Shown: positions 36,257 to 45,677, numbered from the stretch's first letter. The stretch is DNA of 64,000 nt from Metabacillus halosaccharovorans (GCF_002019635.1 NZ_KV917372.1:496001-560000), one strand, 5' to 3'. Program-made: numbers and translations. The notes: generated by a model not told the origin, from the sequence alone.

Positions 36257-39200
36257 TTGAATATTAAACTAAACCATCAAATCATAAAAGAAGTGTGTGG
36301 CATAACATCCTTTAAACGGGGAAGTGCTTTTTATCATGCAAATAAAGTAGTCTTTGACTCTTATCAAGACCATCAATATAATGCAACAGTCACTGGGACA
36401 GAAGACTTTTACGTTACAATTAAACATGAGGGAAAAGGAGAATTTAAAGCAGAGTGTACTTGCCCAAAGCTAGCATCTTTTGATAAAGATTGTCAGCATA
36501 TTGCGGCTGTTTTGTTATCAATCTATGAGCAGCAAAGGAAAGGAACAATGCTAGAAGATTCTGAATCGTCAACCGAACAATTGACAGAAGGATTGTTTGG
36601 CTTATTTAATGGTTCTCAATTCCGAGCAAGCAGACATCAAGATCACTTTGAAAATCGTGAAGTGTTGGAAACAGAATTTGTTTGTAAGCCCATTAAAGGA
36701 GAAGACGGGCATTATTTACTTGGAATAGAGATAAGTATTCATAACCAAAAAATTCAACATATCCGTAGATTCTTAGAAAAATTAAAGAAAGGAGACGCTA
36801 TCCAGCTTTCTTCTTTTACTTTTTATCATGATAAGCATTGCTTTCTGAAAGAAGATGATGTGATTTTACAACAACTAATTCAAGTTGTTCATGACGAGAA
36901 AATTTATAATGAACATAGGTTAACACAATCCAAACTTATACTAATTCCACCGACTTCATTTGGAAAGCTATTTCCTTTGCTCTTACAAGCACCACTCGTG
37001 AAGTTAGAAAATGAGAAAAAACGTTATCTAAGGATCATTCAATCAAAGGATTTGCTCCCTATTAATTTTAGTTTGGATAAGACTCACCATAACGGCTATG
37101 AACTATTGATTAACGGTTTGGAAAAAATGGTAGTCCTACAACCATATCAATGTATTTTATATGAAAATACGGTTACTTTTCTAGAGAACGAAGATTCAAT
37201 TCGATTATTTGAGATGCAACAGATGCTCAAATCCTCCGGGACTAATCGACTCATGATTCCTCAAAATCAAATAGCGACTTTTCTTGAAAAGGTGGTACCA
37301 GGACTCCGTAGACTTGGAAACGTATCATTTACAACCGAAATGATAAATTTGATGATAAAAACACCATTAGTCGCAAAACTGTATTTAGATCGAATTAAAA
37401 ATCGGTTATTGGCAAGCCTGGAATTTCAATATGATCATATCATTCTTAATCCTCTTGAAACTCGTGAGCCACCAACGAATACATTGCTCATGAGAGATCT
37501 GGAAAAAGAAAATGAAATTTTAAGGTTGATGGAAGAGGCTATGTTTTCTCAAACCGAAGAAGGCTACTATCTACAAAATGAAGAACTAGAATATGAATTT
37601 TTACACTATCTTGTGCCTAAGCTTCAGAAGCTTACACAAATCTATGCTACAACAGCGGTACGCTCTCGTCTCTTTAAGGAAAATGTGAAACCGCAAATAC
37701 GTATTAAAATGAAAAAGGAACGGATAAATTGGTTAGAATTCAAGTTTGAAATAGAAGGATTTGTAGATAAACAAATAAAGGAAATATTGGAAGCCCTTGA
37801 AGAGAAAAGGAAATATTATCGATTAAAAAACGGCTCATTGCTTTCTTTAGAATCAAGAGAGTTTCAGGAAATACAACGGTTTCTCCAATCTCCTTTTCTC
37901 CAAAATCAACGTTTATCTGATGGATTGGATATACCTTTCGAGCAATGTATTCAACTTCTTGATTATGTTGACAGCAGTGAATCATTTCAATTAGAAGCCT
38001 CTTTTAGAGAGTTTCTTCAAACAGTGCGGGAACCTGGAAGCCTTGAATTTCAAATACCTGAGAGTTTGGAGTCAATTCTTAAGGACTATCAAAAAACAGG
38101 ATACAAATGGATGAAAACCCTTGCCCATTATGGATTTGGAGGAATATTAGCCGATGACATGGGATTAGGGAAAACTGTCCAGAGCATCGCGTTTATTGTG
38201 TCAGAGCTTTCATCTATTCGTGAGACAAAAAATCCTGTTCTCATTGTATGCCCATCATCACTCACCTATAATTGGCTAAGTGAACTTCTAACTTTTGCGC
38301 CGGAGGTACAGGCTATCGTGTTAGATGGCAGTAGAGCAGAACGGGAATCCCTACAAAAGGATTTAACAAATATAGATGTTGTCATTACGTCGTATCCTTT
38401 ATTACGTAAGGACATTAAGTGGTATGAGAAACAAGATTTTCATTCCGTATTTTATGATGAAGCACAATCATTTAAAAACCCTCTGACCCAAACAGCACGG
38501 GCTGTAAAAAAAATAAAAGCAATCAACCGTTTTGCTCTTACAGGTACTCCAGTTGAAAATTCAGCAGAAGAGCTTTGGGCAATTTTTCATGTTGTGTTTC
38601 CACAGCTGTTTTTAGGATTAAAGGAATACAGTCAGCTAACAAATAAGACGATATCACGCAGAATTCGGCCATTTTTATTAAGACGAATAAAAGAAGAAGT
38701 TTTACACGAATTTCCGAAAAAATACGAAGAAACAGATACTGTCGAGTTGCTTCAGGAACAGAAGAAGCTGTATGCAGCATATTTGGCAAAGCTTAGACAT
38801 GACACACTTAAACATTTAGATAAAGATACAATTCGAAAAAACCGAATTCGAATTTTAGCAGGGATCACACGATTACGACAAATTTGCTGTCATCCAAAAC
38901 TCTTTGTAGACGGATATAAGGGCAGCTCAGCAAAATTTGAACAGCTCTTTCACCTCATTGAGGAAGCAAAACATGCCGGAAAAAGGGTGCTCATTTTTTC
39001 TCAGTTTACAAAAATGTTAGAGCTTATAGGAAAAGAGCTCACATTAAGAGGACTTTCATACTTTTATCTTGATGGACAAACACCCTCCGAGGAGCGGGTA
39101 GAAATTTGCCAACGATACAATGCAGGGGAAAGAGATTACTTTCTCATTTCATTAAAAGCAGGAGGAACCGGCCTGAACTTAATGGGTGCGGACACCGTTA

Positions 39201-39439
39201 TCTTGTATGATACATGGTGGAACCCTGCAGTAGAAGAGCAAGCAGCCGATCGTGCCCATCGTATTGGCCAGAAAAACTCTGTAACCGTGTTAAAACTTAT
39301 TTCAAAAGGTACGATAGAAGAAAAGATGAATGAGCTCCAAGATAAGAAGAGAAATCTGGTCGAAGAAATCATTGAATCCAACAGCGAGATGTCTTCAACA
39401 CTTACAGAAGAAGATATCAGAGAAATTTTAATGCAATAA
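36257..39439 (+). CDS. SNF2-family ATPase with SWIM zinc finger
   Basis: A 1060-residue DNA translocase similar to YwqA of Bacillus subtilis. The N-terminal SWIM finger (CTCPKLASFDKDCQH) is at about residues 67-82. A middle region of about 500 residues precedes the ATPase core: Walker A DDMGLGKTVQS (about 632-642), the DEAQ box FYDEAQSFKNP (about 733), SNF2 motif ALTGTPVENSAEELW and the helicase C-terminal block ADRAHRIGQ (about 997). It starts with TTG after AAAGGAGG. A role in transcription recycling or DNA repair is likely for the family but not proven. Confidence 0.94.
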   Translation: MNIKLNHQIIKEVCGITSFKRGSAFYHANKVVFDSYQDHQYNATVTGTEDFYVTIKHEGKGEFKAECTCPKLASFDKDCQHIAAVLLSIYEQQRKGTMLEDSESSTEQLTEGLFGLFNGSQFRASRHQDHFENREVLETEFVCKPIKGEDGHYLLGIEISIHNQKIQHIRRFLEKLKKGDAIQLSSFTFYHDKHCFLKEDDVILQQLIQVVHDEKIYNEHRLTQSKLILIPPTSFGKLFPLLLQAPLVKLENEKKRYLRIIQSKDLLPINFSLDKTHHNGYELLINGLEKMVVLQPYQCILYENTVTFLENEDSIRLFEMQQMLKSSGTNRLMIPQNQIATFLEKVVPGLRRLGNVSFTTEMINLMIKTPLVAKLYLDRIKNRLLASLEFQYDHIILNPLETREPPTNTLLMRDLEKENEILRLMEEAMFSQTEEGYYLQNEELEYEFLHYLVPKLQKLTQIYATTAVRSRLFKENVKPQIRIKMKKERINWLEFKFEIEGFVDKQIKEILEALEEKRKYYRLKNGSLLSLESREFQEIQRFLQSPFLQNQRLSDGLDIPFEQCIQLLDYVDSSESFQLEASFREFLQTVREPGSLEFQIPESLESILKDYQKTGYKWMKTLAHYGFGGILADDMGLGKTVQSIAFIVSELSSIRETKNPVLIVCPSSLTYNWLSELLTFAPEVQAIVLDGSRAERESLQKDLTNIDVVITSYPLLRKDIKWYEKQDFHSVFYDEAQSFKNPLTQTARAVKKIKAINRFALTGTPVENSAEELWAIFHVVFPQLFLGLKEYSQLTNKTISRRIRPFLLRRIKEEVLHEFPKKYEETDTVELLQEQKKLYAAYLAKLRHDTLKHLDKDTIRKNRIRILAGITRLRQICCHPKLFVDGYKGSSAKFEQLFHLIEEAKHAGKRVLIFSQFTKMLELIGKELTLRGLSYFYLDGQTPSEERVEICQRYNAGERDYFLISLKAGGTGLNLMGADTVILYDTWWNPAVEEQAADRAHRIGQKNSVTVLKLISKGTIEEKMNELQDKKRNLVEEIIESNSEMSSTLTEEDIREILMQ

Positions 39440-39466
39440 GCCTTCAATCAAAGATTGAAGGCTTTT
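39440..39466 (+). terminator. Terminator after the SNF2 gene
   Basis: AGCCTTCAATC and GATTGAAGGCT (39439-39449 and 39453-39463) form a perfect 11-bp stem, overlap the last base of the stop codon and are followed by TTTT. Confidence 0.9.
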
Positions 39467-39578
39467 CCCTATGCTTCCTAAAATTGGCGTATTTATTCCT
39501 GTCTGCCATCTATTATACTAGAATAATAGATGAACATAGTTTTTCTAAAGAAGGAGGGAAGCGACTTACTGCAACATT

Positions 39579-40733
39579 ATGTTAAAACAACTAAAGAGAT
39601 TTGTTCTCTCAATTATGACTATTATCCTTTTATGTGTCATTGGTGTTATTATAACGGTAGAATATTGGAGTCACACAGAAGCAGGGAAGGTTCCTGTAAA
39701 AACCGGTGTTTTATTACATGCAGTCGATCAACGAATTGTAACATCCGGTATGAAGGTCCCTAAAATCTTTACAGGTTCTGGTGAATCCCGTTTTGACCGT
39801 AAAGATATGACCATTCCAATGTCAGATGGGGCAAAAATACCGGTCAGAATCTATCAACCTAAAGCAGAAGGTCCACATCCTATCATTTTATATTATCATG
39901 GCGGAGCTTTTTTAGAAGGCTATGGAAACATTCAAACACATGATAATATCGTCCGGGCACTTGCCTCTAAAACAAATAGTGTTGTTATTTCTGTCGGATA
40001 TCGCTTAGCACCTACATATCCTTTTCCAACTGCAACCGAGGATAGCTATGAAGCACTGGCCTGGGCAAAGAAACATGCTGATCTAATTGATGGAGATTCT
40101 TCTAAACTAGCTGTAGTGGGAGATAGTGCCGGAGGAAATTTAGCGACAGTCGTCACGATGATGGCCCGGGATAGAAACGGACCAAAGATTACCGCTCAAG
40201 CATTATTATATCCGTTAACTACGTTTCAAGATGTTTCATTTCCTTCACGTCAAACATATGATAGCGGCTATTATTTTATATCAAGAAGTGTTATGGAAAA
40301 AGCTAGAGAAAATTATACCCCTGATGAAAAAATGTGGTCAAATCCCTATACATCACCACTTGATGCCAACCTTAACAACCTTCCTCCAGCGTTCATCATA
40401 ACAGCTGAGTTTGATCCACTTCGCGATGAGGGAGAAGCGTATGGAAAACGTTTAGCTGACTATAATATTCCAGTTACGGCGACTCGGTATAATGGTGTCA
40501 TGCACGGGTTTGTTTCATTATATGAGGTTATGCATAGAGGAAAACAAGCATTAGATGAAACAGCAACATTTTTAAATACAGCTTTTTGGGAACAACCAAC
40601 CTATCAATCTTATAACTTTACAATCAATGAAGAGCAATCCACGATGGAAAAACTTCAAGATCGGGGAGAAGCCTATGCAATTGGAGCTTTTTTGATAGGA
40701 AAACAGGCCTTTTCATTAATGACATCTTGGTAA
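39579..40733 (+). CDS. Alpha/beta-hydrolase esterase, HSL-like, membrane-anchored
   Basis: A 384-residue esterase/lipase of the hormone-sensitive-lipase type. An N-terminal hydrophobic segment (FVLSIMTIILLCVIGVIITV) anchors or exports it. The oxyanion box is YYHGGAFLEGYG, the nucleophile Ser lies in VVGDSAGGNLA, the Asp in TAEFDPLRDEG and the His in NGVMHGFVS. The only strong ribosome site (AAGGAGGG) lies about 24 bases before the ATG, unusually far; no better in-frame start exists. A C-terminal tail of about 50 residues follows the catalytic domain. Confidence 0.9.
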   Translation: MLKQLKRFVLSIMTIILLCVIGVIITVEYWSHTEAGKVPVKTGVLLHAVDQRIVTSGMKVPKIFTGSGESRFDRKDMTIPMSDGAKIPVRIYQPKAEGPHPIILYYHGGAFLEGYGNIQTHDNIVRALASKTNSVVISVGYRLAPTYPFPTATEDSYEALAWAKKHADLIDGDSSKLAVVGDSAGGNLATVVTMMARDRNGPKITAQALLYPLTTFQDVSFPSRQTYDSGYYFISRSVMEKARENYTPDEKMWSNPYTSPLDANLNNLPPAFIITAEFDPLRDEGEAYGKRLADYNIPVTATRYNGVMHGFVSLYEVMHRGKQALDETATFLNTAFWEQPTYQSYNFTINEEQSTMEKLQDRGEAYAIGAFLIGKQAFSLMTSW

Positions 40734-40742
40734 AATAAAAAA

Positions 40743-40777
40743 AGGATGATCAAGTTATATGTTGATCATCCCTTTTT
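40743..40777. terminator. Bidirectional terminator, esterase / Dabb gene
   Basis: GGATGATCAA and TTGATCATCC form a perfect 10-bp stem followed by CTTTTT, with A-runs on the other side. Confidence 0.85.
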
Positions 40778-40780
40778 CAC

Positions 40781-41074
40781 TTATATTTCAAAATCTACAA
40801 CAACAATATCAGAAAGACCGATCTCTTTTAAGTAAGAAACAGCTTCCTGGTGTTTTTCATGTGGACCATATGCTTCAAGAGCCTGCTTATCTTCAAATCG
40901 TACTGTAAGACCTACTTGGAATCCCTGGCTCCTATCTGAAAAGTTTAAACCCGCTTGAATATCGACAATTCCGGAGATTTCATTTTTTAAATTTTTCAGC
41001 TTTTCAATCGCTTCTGTTTGTTGCTCAACAGACGTTGTCTCGTTAAATTTAAATATCACTATATGTTCAACCAC
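40781..41074 (-). CDS. Dabb (stress-responsive A/B barrel) domain protein
   Basis: A 97-residue dimeric alpha/beta-barrel protein. It shows the Dabb pattern EHIVIFKFNETT at the start, helix KLKNLKNEI, SGIVDIQAGLNFS, and the C-terminal HEKHQEAVSYLKE with VVDFEI. GTG at 41074 is preferred, because AGGAGGAG lies just upstream; the longer frame would read through that site. The function of the family is poorly defined, some members being cyclases. Confidence 0.88.
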   Translation of the reverse strand: MVEHIVIFKFNETTSVEQQTEAIEKLKNLKNEISGIVDIQAGLNFSDRSQGFQVGLTVRFEDKQALEAYGPHEKHQEAVSYLKEIGLSDIVVVDFEI

Positions 41075-41226
41075 TGCTACTCCTCCTAATATGTACACCT
41101 ATTTTACTTTTCCCTTTTATTATTGCATAATTCAGAAGAGATGTTCAATTAAAAAAGGATTGTGTATAAGAAGAAGGAACGCTATAGTTAAATGAGCTTA
41201 GAACTATTAATAAAGGAAGTGTAAAC

Positions 41227-41601
41227 TTGATTAACATAGAAATACCTAAAAGTGATGTATCGATTATTAAAAGAAAGCAGCCAGTACAAGAGAATACACC
41301 TGTCATAAAATCAATTCAAGGATTTATTGATCTTCATGAAATCCCAAGAGATAAAGGCGGAGTGATCTTGTTTTACAACAGACAGGATGAGCTGTTATTT
41401 GTCGGCAAAGCTAGAAAACTAAGACAACGTGTAAAAAAACATCTTGAAGACACCGTTTCTCCGTTAAAAAATCATCGAGATGAAGTTTTTCGCATTGATG
41501 TTTCTATAGTGGAAGATCCGATGGAACGTGAAATATATGAAACGTATATCATCAATACATTACAAGCAAAATACAATGTAGACAAGGTGTTCTTTAATTA
41601 A
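41227..41601 (+). CDS. GIY-YIG domain protein
   Basis: A 124-residue protein with a GIY-YIG nuclease-like domain, as in the N-terminal part of UvrC or Cho. The usual GIY and YIG elements appear as GVILFYN and LFVGKARKLRQRVKKH, with the conserved Arg and the later Glu region PMEREIYETYIINTLQAKYN. The first motif lacks the typical Tyr, so activity is uncertain. It starts with TTG after AAAGGAAG. It stands alone between a divergent Dabb gene and a terminator. Confidence 0.82.
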   Translation: MINIEIPKSDVSIIKRKQPVQENTPVIKSIQGFIDLHEIPRDKGGVILFYNRQDELLFVGKARKLRQRVKKHLEDTVSPLKNHRDEVFRIDVSIVEDPMEREIYETYIINTLQAKYNVDKVFFN

Positions 41602-41612
41602 TAAAAAATCGG

Positions 41613-41642
41613 GTACTATGCAAAGTTGCATAGTCCTTTTTT
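41613..41642 (+). terminator. Terminator after the GIY-YIG gene
   Basis: ACTATGCAA and TTGCATAGT form a perfect 9-bp stem followed by CC and six T. Confidence 0.85.
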
Positions 41643-41743
41643 CGTTTCAGGAACAATGAAAAGAGTATAATTTCTCAGGCTGGAAAATTGAGAAGCTGAA
41701 TGTCTTATATTAGACTAATCAAAGAATAAAGAGTAAGAAAGAG

Positions 41744-42745
41744 GTGAATATCATTAAGCTAAGTGTTCTGGACCAATCAGTAATTAGAAAAGGGGAAACA
41801 GCAAGTATATCTTTTAATCAAACTCTAGAACTTGCAAAGTTTTCTGAAGATCTGGGATATACACGGTTTTGGGTAGCAGAACATCATAATACAAGCGGAA
41901 TTGCAGGGACATCACCAGAGATTTTAATCTCACATATTGCTGCAAATACGAGTACTATCCGTATTGGTTCTGGCGGAGTACTTCTTCCACAATATAGTCC
42001 ATATAAAGTTGCTGAGAATTTTAAGCTACTAGAAACTCTTTACCCTAACCGTATTGATCTGGGGATTGGCCGTTCACCAGGAGGGTCTCCTGCAACCCGA
42101 TTAGCATTAACGGATAGTTTACGAAAAAGTATGAATGAATTCCCGAGGCAAATATCAGACCTACAAGGATACTTAGATGACTCTATACCTGACTCTCACC
42201 CTTATCATAACGTTAAAGCCTATCCTGTTAGTGATGGATTACCTGAACTTTGGATTTTAGGCGTCACACACCGTGGAGCAAGACTATCAGCAGAAAAAGG
42301 TACGGCATTTACATTCGGACATTTTATCAACCCGGAAAATGGATTGAGAGCAATGGAAACATATCGGGAGAATTTTCAGCCGTCAATTTCTCTAAAAACT
42401 CCAAAGACCAATGTATGTATCTTTGTTATATGTGCACCTACACAGGAAAGGGCAGAGGAGATCGCCATAAGTCAGGATATTTGGTTATTATCCGTAGAAA
42501 AAGGGTTAGATACACATATTCTGCCTGTTCACGAAGCGAAGAATGTCAAACTAACTAAAAAGGATAAAGAAAGAATCGTGGAAAATAGGAGAAGAATGGT
42601 AATAGGTACACCTAAGAAAGTTCGAGAGGAAATCATTCGATTACGTGATTACTATAAGACCGAAGAGTTTATGATCATCAATAATACCTATGACTTTCAA
42701 GAAAAGTTGCAAACATATAGGTTATTGGCAGAACAATTTCTCTAA
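41744..42745 (+). CDS. LLM-class flavin-dependent oxidoreductase (second copy)
   Basis: A luciferase-like flavin monooxygenase of 333 residues, clearly related to the one at 34129 (LSVLDQSVI, LGYTRFWVAEHHNTSGIAGTSPEI, IRIGSGGVLLPQYSPYKVAE, RIDLGIGRSPGGS). As annotated it starts at GTG 41744. However, GAGGTGA, which contains that GTG, would be an ideal ribosome site for ATT at 41753, the codon that lines up with the ATG of the paralog. The substrate is unknown. Confidence 0.92.
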   Translation: MNIIKLSVLDQSVIRKGETASISFNQTLELAKFSEDLGYTRFWVAEHHNTSGIAGTSPEILISHIAANTSTIRIGSGGVLLPQYSPYKVAENFKLLETLYPNRIDLGIGRSPGGSPATRLALTDSLRKSMNEFPRQISDLQGYLDDSIPDSHPYHNVKAYPVSDGLPELWILGVTHRGARLSAEKGTAFTFGHFINPENGLRAMETYRENFQPSISLKTPKTNVCIFVICAPTQERAEEIAISQDIWLLSVEKGLDTHILPVHEAKNVKLTKKDKERIVENRRRMVIGTPKKVREEIIRLRDYYKTEEFMIINNTYDFQEKLQTYRLLAEQFL

Positions 42746-42777
42746 AAAATGCGGGACATATGTTGTCACCGCATTTT
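42746..42777. terminator. Bidirectional terminator after the second LLM gene
   Basis: AAAATGCGG and CCGCATTTT form a perfect 9-bp stem between two convergent genes. Confidence 0.85.
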
Positions 42778-42781
42778 ACCT

Positions 42782-42994
42782 TTACCGTTTTTTCTTTTTA
42801 TCATTACCTAATGGCTGATTCTTAACTTTTTTCTCAAGAACCACATTTACTTGAACAAGATCTTCAATAGTCTTTACGCTTAAAACCTTCCCTTTACGCC
42901 CTTTAATTTTTACCGCATCGTCCTCAGAAGGAACATGATTCAATAACTGACACAACAAAACCGTATTTTCTTCCACAAAATGAACAACTGCCAC
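42782..42994 (-). CDS. Small basic protein with KOW-like segment
   Basis: A 70-residue protein ending in a very basic tail (KNQPLGNDKKKKR). The middle VKIKGRKGKVLSVKTIE looks like the short beta motif of KOW/SH3-type RNA- or ribosome-binding proteins. AAAGGAG lies upstream on the minus strand. No named family is assigned; the KOW comparison is by eye only. Confidence 0.6.
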   Translation of the reverse strand: MAVVHFVEENTVLLCQLLNHVPSEDDAVKIKGRKGKVLSVKTIEDLVQVNVVLEKKVKNQPLGNDKKKKR

Positions 42995-43192
42995 TTTTCA
43001 TTTCTCCTTTTTATCAATTTGTCAAAAAAGGATTTCTAGAACTAATCTCCATTTGTTAGTACATTGTTATATGATATGAAACTATGTATAAAAAGACACA
43101 GATATTGTTTGAATGTTAAATCAAAGGAAAATCATGCTAATATAGATAAGGTTACATTTCCAGAATAATAGACAAAGTTTTGAGGTGCTTTT

Positions 43193-44812
43193 GTGGAAAA
43201 CAAATTTTTAAGAGGAACTTTTTTCTTAACTGCAGCAACACTTATTTCAAAGGTGTTAGGGTTTATTTATATCATTCCCTTTACTGCGTTAGTTGGGATA
43301 CATGGTTATGCATTATACCAGTATGCTTATAAACCTTATACGATTTTTTTAAGTATATCTACAATAGGATTACCCTTAGCGGTATCCAAATTTGTTTCTA
43401 AATGTAATGAGCAGGGGAATTATAAAGCAGGACTCACTCTATTGAGGTATGGAATGCTGCTTATGACGGTCAGTGGTATTATCTCTTTTACCATCCTTTA
43501 TTCACTCGCTCCTAGCTTAGCCAGGGTATTATCAGATCCTGACAGCTTATCAGGGAATACTGTTGAAGATGTTGAGTATGTGATTCGCCTGGTCAGTTTT
43601 GCATTATTGATCATCCCGCCAATGAGCATTCTTAGGGGTTATTTTCAAGGAAGTCAATCCATGGGACCATCAGCTATTAGTACAGTTCTAGAACAGGTTG
43701 TCCGAATTATTTTTATTTTGGCTGGCGCATATACAGCTATACATATTCTGAATCAATCCATTAGAAATGCCGTAGGATTAGCAACCTTCGCAGCCTTTAT
43801 TGGTGGAGTAGCAGGGTTTGCTGTCTTGATTGTCATACTCTTATCACGGAAAAAATTAATAAAAAAACAAATGGAAGAAAGCTCAATGAACGAGAATATA
43901 GCAATATTACCCATGTTTAAAGAATTAATTGGTTATTCGATACCATTTGTTGTAACCGGCTTAACCATTCCTATTTACCAGAACATAGATACATTCACAA
44001 TAAACAAGTTATTTCGACTTATCGACTATACATTATTAGAAGCAGAGAAGATAAATTCAGTTATTGGCTTAACCCAAATTCTTATAATGGTACCAGTATC
44101 ATTAGCTACAGCTTTCGGCATGTCATTAATTCCCGGTATAACATCATCTTTTACAAACGGAAAGTTCGGTGAGGTTCAACATAAGATTACCCGCACATTG
44201 CAAACTCTCATGTTTTTTATTTTACCTGCTGCAATAGGATTAACTATTCTTAGCAAACCTATATTTTTGATGATCTTTGGCAATAGAAATAGTCCTTATC
44301 TAGGTGGAGAGATTATGCAAGCTTATTCCATGGCATCTGTCGTTTTTGCTTTATTTACTGTTACAACAGCGATTATTCAGGGGTTAAATAAACAAAAGAA
44401 AGTCATGATCGGAATATTGATTGGAATCATCGTAAAAATAGTTTTAAATATTATTTTAATTCCTACTTTTAAAGAGGTGGGACCTGTTATAGCTACTTAT
44501 TGTGGTTTAATCTTGTCTGTCTTGTATAATGTGTATTTTATTCAGAAAACCATTGGCTTTGACTACAGGACTTTGTTTAAAACATTGAAGCCTATTATTT
44601 TCCTTTCTGTGATCATGTCAATAGCTGTGATATCTGTGAAATTATTAACAGAAAATTGGCTTCTTGGGAGTCATAGTACATATGTCAATGCATGTATCGT
44701 TTCAATTGTAAGTATTGTGACTGGGGCGCTCGTGTACTTAGGGATAGGAGTGAAAAGCAATCTTTTGAATGATTTAGGAATAGCTAAGTATAGAAAATAT
44801 AAAAAAGAGTAA
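43193..44812 (+). CDS. MOP-superfamily flippase, YtgP/MurJ-like
   Basis: A 539-residue membrane protein with about 14 helices. The first helix LRGTFFLTAATLISKVLG, YQYAYKPYTIFLSISTIGLP, the conserved AVSKFVSKCNEQGNY and RGYFQGSQSMGPSAIS closely follow the YtgP (MurJ) and SpoVB pattern of Bacillus. YtgP/MurJ moves lipid II across the membrane; SpoVB acts in spore cortex. Length and start fit YtgP best, but it may be an extra paralog. It starts with GTG after TTTTGAGGTG. It is a single-gene unit. Confidence 0.88.
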   Translation: MENKFLRGTFFLTAATLISKVLGFIYIIPFTALVGIHGYALYQYAYKPYTIFLSISTIGLPLAVSKFVSKCNEQGNYKAGLTLLRYGMLLMTVSGIISFTILYSLAPSLARVLSDPDSLSGNTVEDVEYVIRLVSFALLIIPPMSILRGYFQGSQSMGPSAISTVLEQVVRIIFILAGAYTAIHILNQSIRNAVGLATFAAFIGGVAGFAVLIVILLSRKKLIKKQMEESSMNENIAILPMFKELIGYSIPFVVTGLTIPIYQNIDTFTINKLFRLIDYTLLEAEKINSVIGLTQILIMVPVSLATAFGMSLIPGITSSFTNGKFGEVQHKITRTLQTLMFFILPAAIGLTILSKPIFLMIFGNRNSPYLGGEIMQAYSMASVVFALFTVTTAIIQGLNKQKKVMIGILIGIIVKIVLNIILIPTFKEVGPVIATYCGLILSVLYNVYFIQKTIGFDYRTLFKTLKPIIFLSVIMSIAVISVKLLTENWLLGSHSTYVNACIVSIVSIVTGALVYLGIGVKSNLLNDLGIAKYRKYKKE

Positions 44813-44870
44813 CAGAAGATTTTTAATCAGAGGCTGAACGAAGAATATTTATTATAATTGAGAATTATCT

Positions 44871-44944
44871 CTAAAAGCAAAAAGGTGATCTACACACATA
44901 ATCAAATGATAGTTGAAAATGTGCAGTAGATCATAAGCTTTTAG
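44871..44944. repeat. Two-tier inverted repeat between convergent genes
   Basis: Outer arms CTAAAAGC (44871-44878) and GCTTTTAG (44937-44944) enclose inner arms TGATCTAC (44886-44893) and GTAGATCA (44926-44933), all perfect. No T run follows, so it is not a standard terminator, although it lies between the flippase gene and a minus-strand small gene. Confidence 0.6.
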
Positions 44945-44959
44945 CAGGAATGCCATTTC

Positions 44960-45133
44960 TTAAATCGAATTCAATTCCTCTTCAAAGTAAAAAGTATTTG
45001 GGTATTCTTTTAGCGTATAAGAATATCGCTTCATATTTGCGACGTAACTGCTATTGCTTATCGTTACAATTTCATTAGTAGCCTTAAGACGAACTTTTTC
45101 ATTGACTTCATATTTATTTTGTTTATTTTTCAC
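44960..45133 (-). CDS. Small protein of 57 residues
   Basis: A minus-strand frame from GTG 45133 to TAA 44960. The product has a protein-like pattern: a basic start (KNKQNKYEVNEKVRLKA), a central strand NEIVTISNSSYVANMKRYSY and an aromatic, acidic end (YPNTFYFEEELNSI). The start has only a weak GGA site. The ordered beta-type sequence suggests a small beta-barrel or KOW-like protein, but I do not know the family. Confidence 0.55.
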   Translation of the reverse strand: MKNKQNKYEVNEKVRLKATNEIVTISNSSYVANMKRYSYTLKEYPNTFYFEEELNSI

Positions 45134-45224
45134 AACGTTCCAACTTTCTTTGTAAGAGATATTAATATTATCTCACAAAATAAGTTATTTAGTTTGAATA
45201 GAAGAAAATATTTTGCCATAATGA

Positions 45225-45677
45225 CTATTTTGATTTTACAGGGACGCATATTTCACAATAAGGATTAGTATTTATATCACCAATGTATCTTTCCATAATG
45301 GGTTTGTTATCGATTTCAAACTCATTGTTTTGGATTGCTAAAAAAATATTTTCATATGCTTTTTGGATAGCTACTGCTGTATGATTGACTTGGTAAACAA
45401 GGTATTTTCCACCTGAAATTTCATTTTCACTAATTGTTTCATCTATCTCATAGTTTTCTGAGATCACAATACATGCGTCAAATCTGCAGTTTTCAGGTTG
45501 CGTGGTTTCAGGGTTGTCTTGTGGAATGCCGAACAGGATTGCTGATTCAAGAAGTTCATTTTCTCCAGCCCACCTTTTTAATTTCTCCATCACCTTTATG
45601 TTTTCGGGCCCATATGGACCAACTCTTCGTACATAAGCTACACGATAGTTTGGAATTGTTTCAGTTTTACATTTCAT
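45225..45677 (-). CDS. GyrI-like small-molecule binding domain protein
   Basis: A 150-residue stand-alone effector-binding domain (GyrI/SbmC, AraC effector type). Family-like features are the N-terminal IPNYRVAYVRRVGPYG, DACIVISENYEI and the Gly-Gly in SGGKYLVYQVNHT with a C-terminal CEICVPVK strand. Such domains bind hydrophobic cations and sometimes inhibit gyrase. GAAGGG lies before the start. It has no DNA-binding domain attached. Confidence 0.85.
   Translation of the reverse strand: MKCKTETIPNYRVAYVRRVGPYGPENIKVMEKLKRWAGENELLESAILFGIPQDNPETTQPENCRFDACIVISENYEIDETISENEISGGKYLVYQVNHTAVAIQKAYENIFLAIQNNEFEIDNKPIMERYIGDINTNPYCEICVPVKSK

Noticed and set aside
39530-39763. Frame of 77 codons that starts before the esterase
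   Set aside because: It runs out of frame through the conserved esterase sequence. It uses no ribosome site of its own, although a good site lies inside it.
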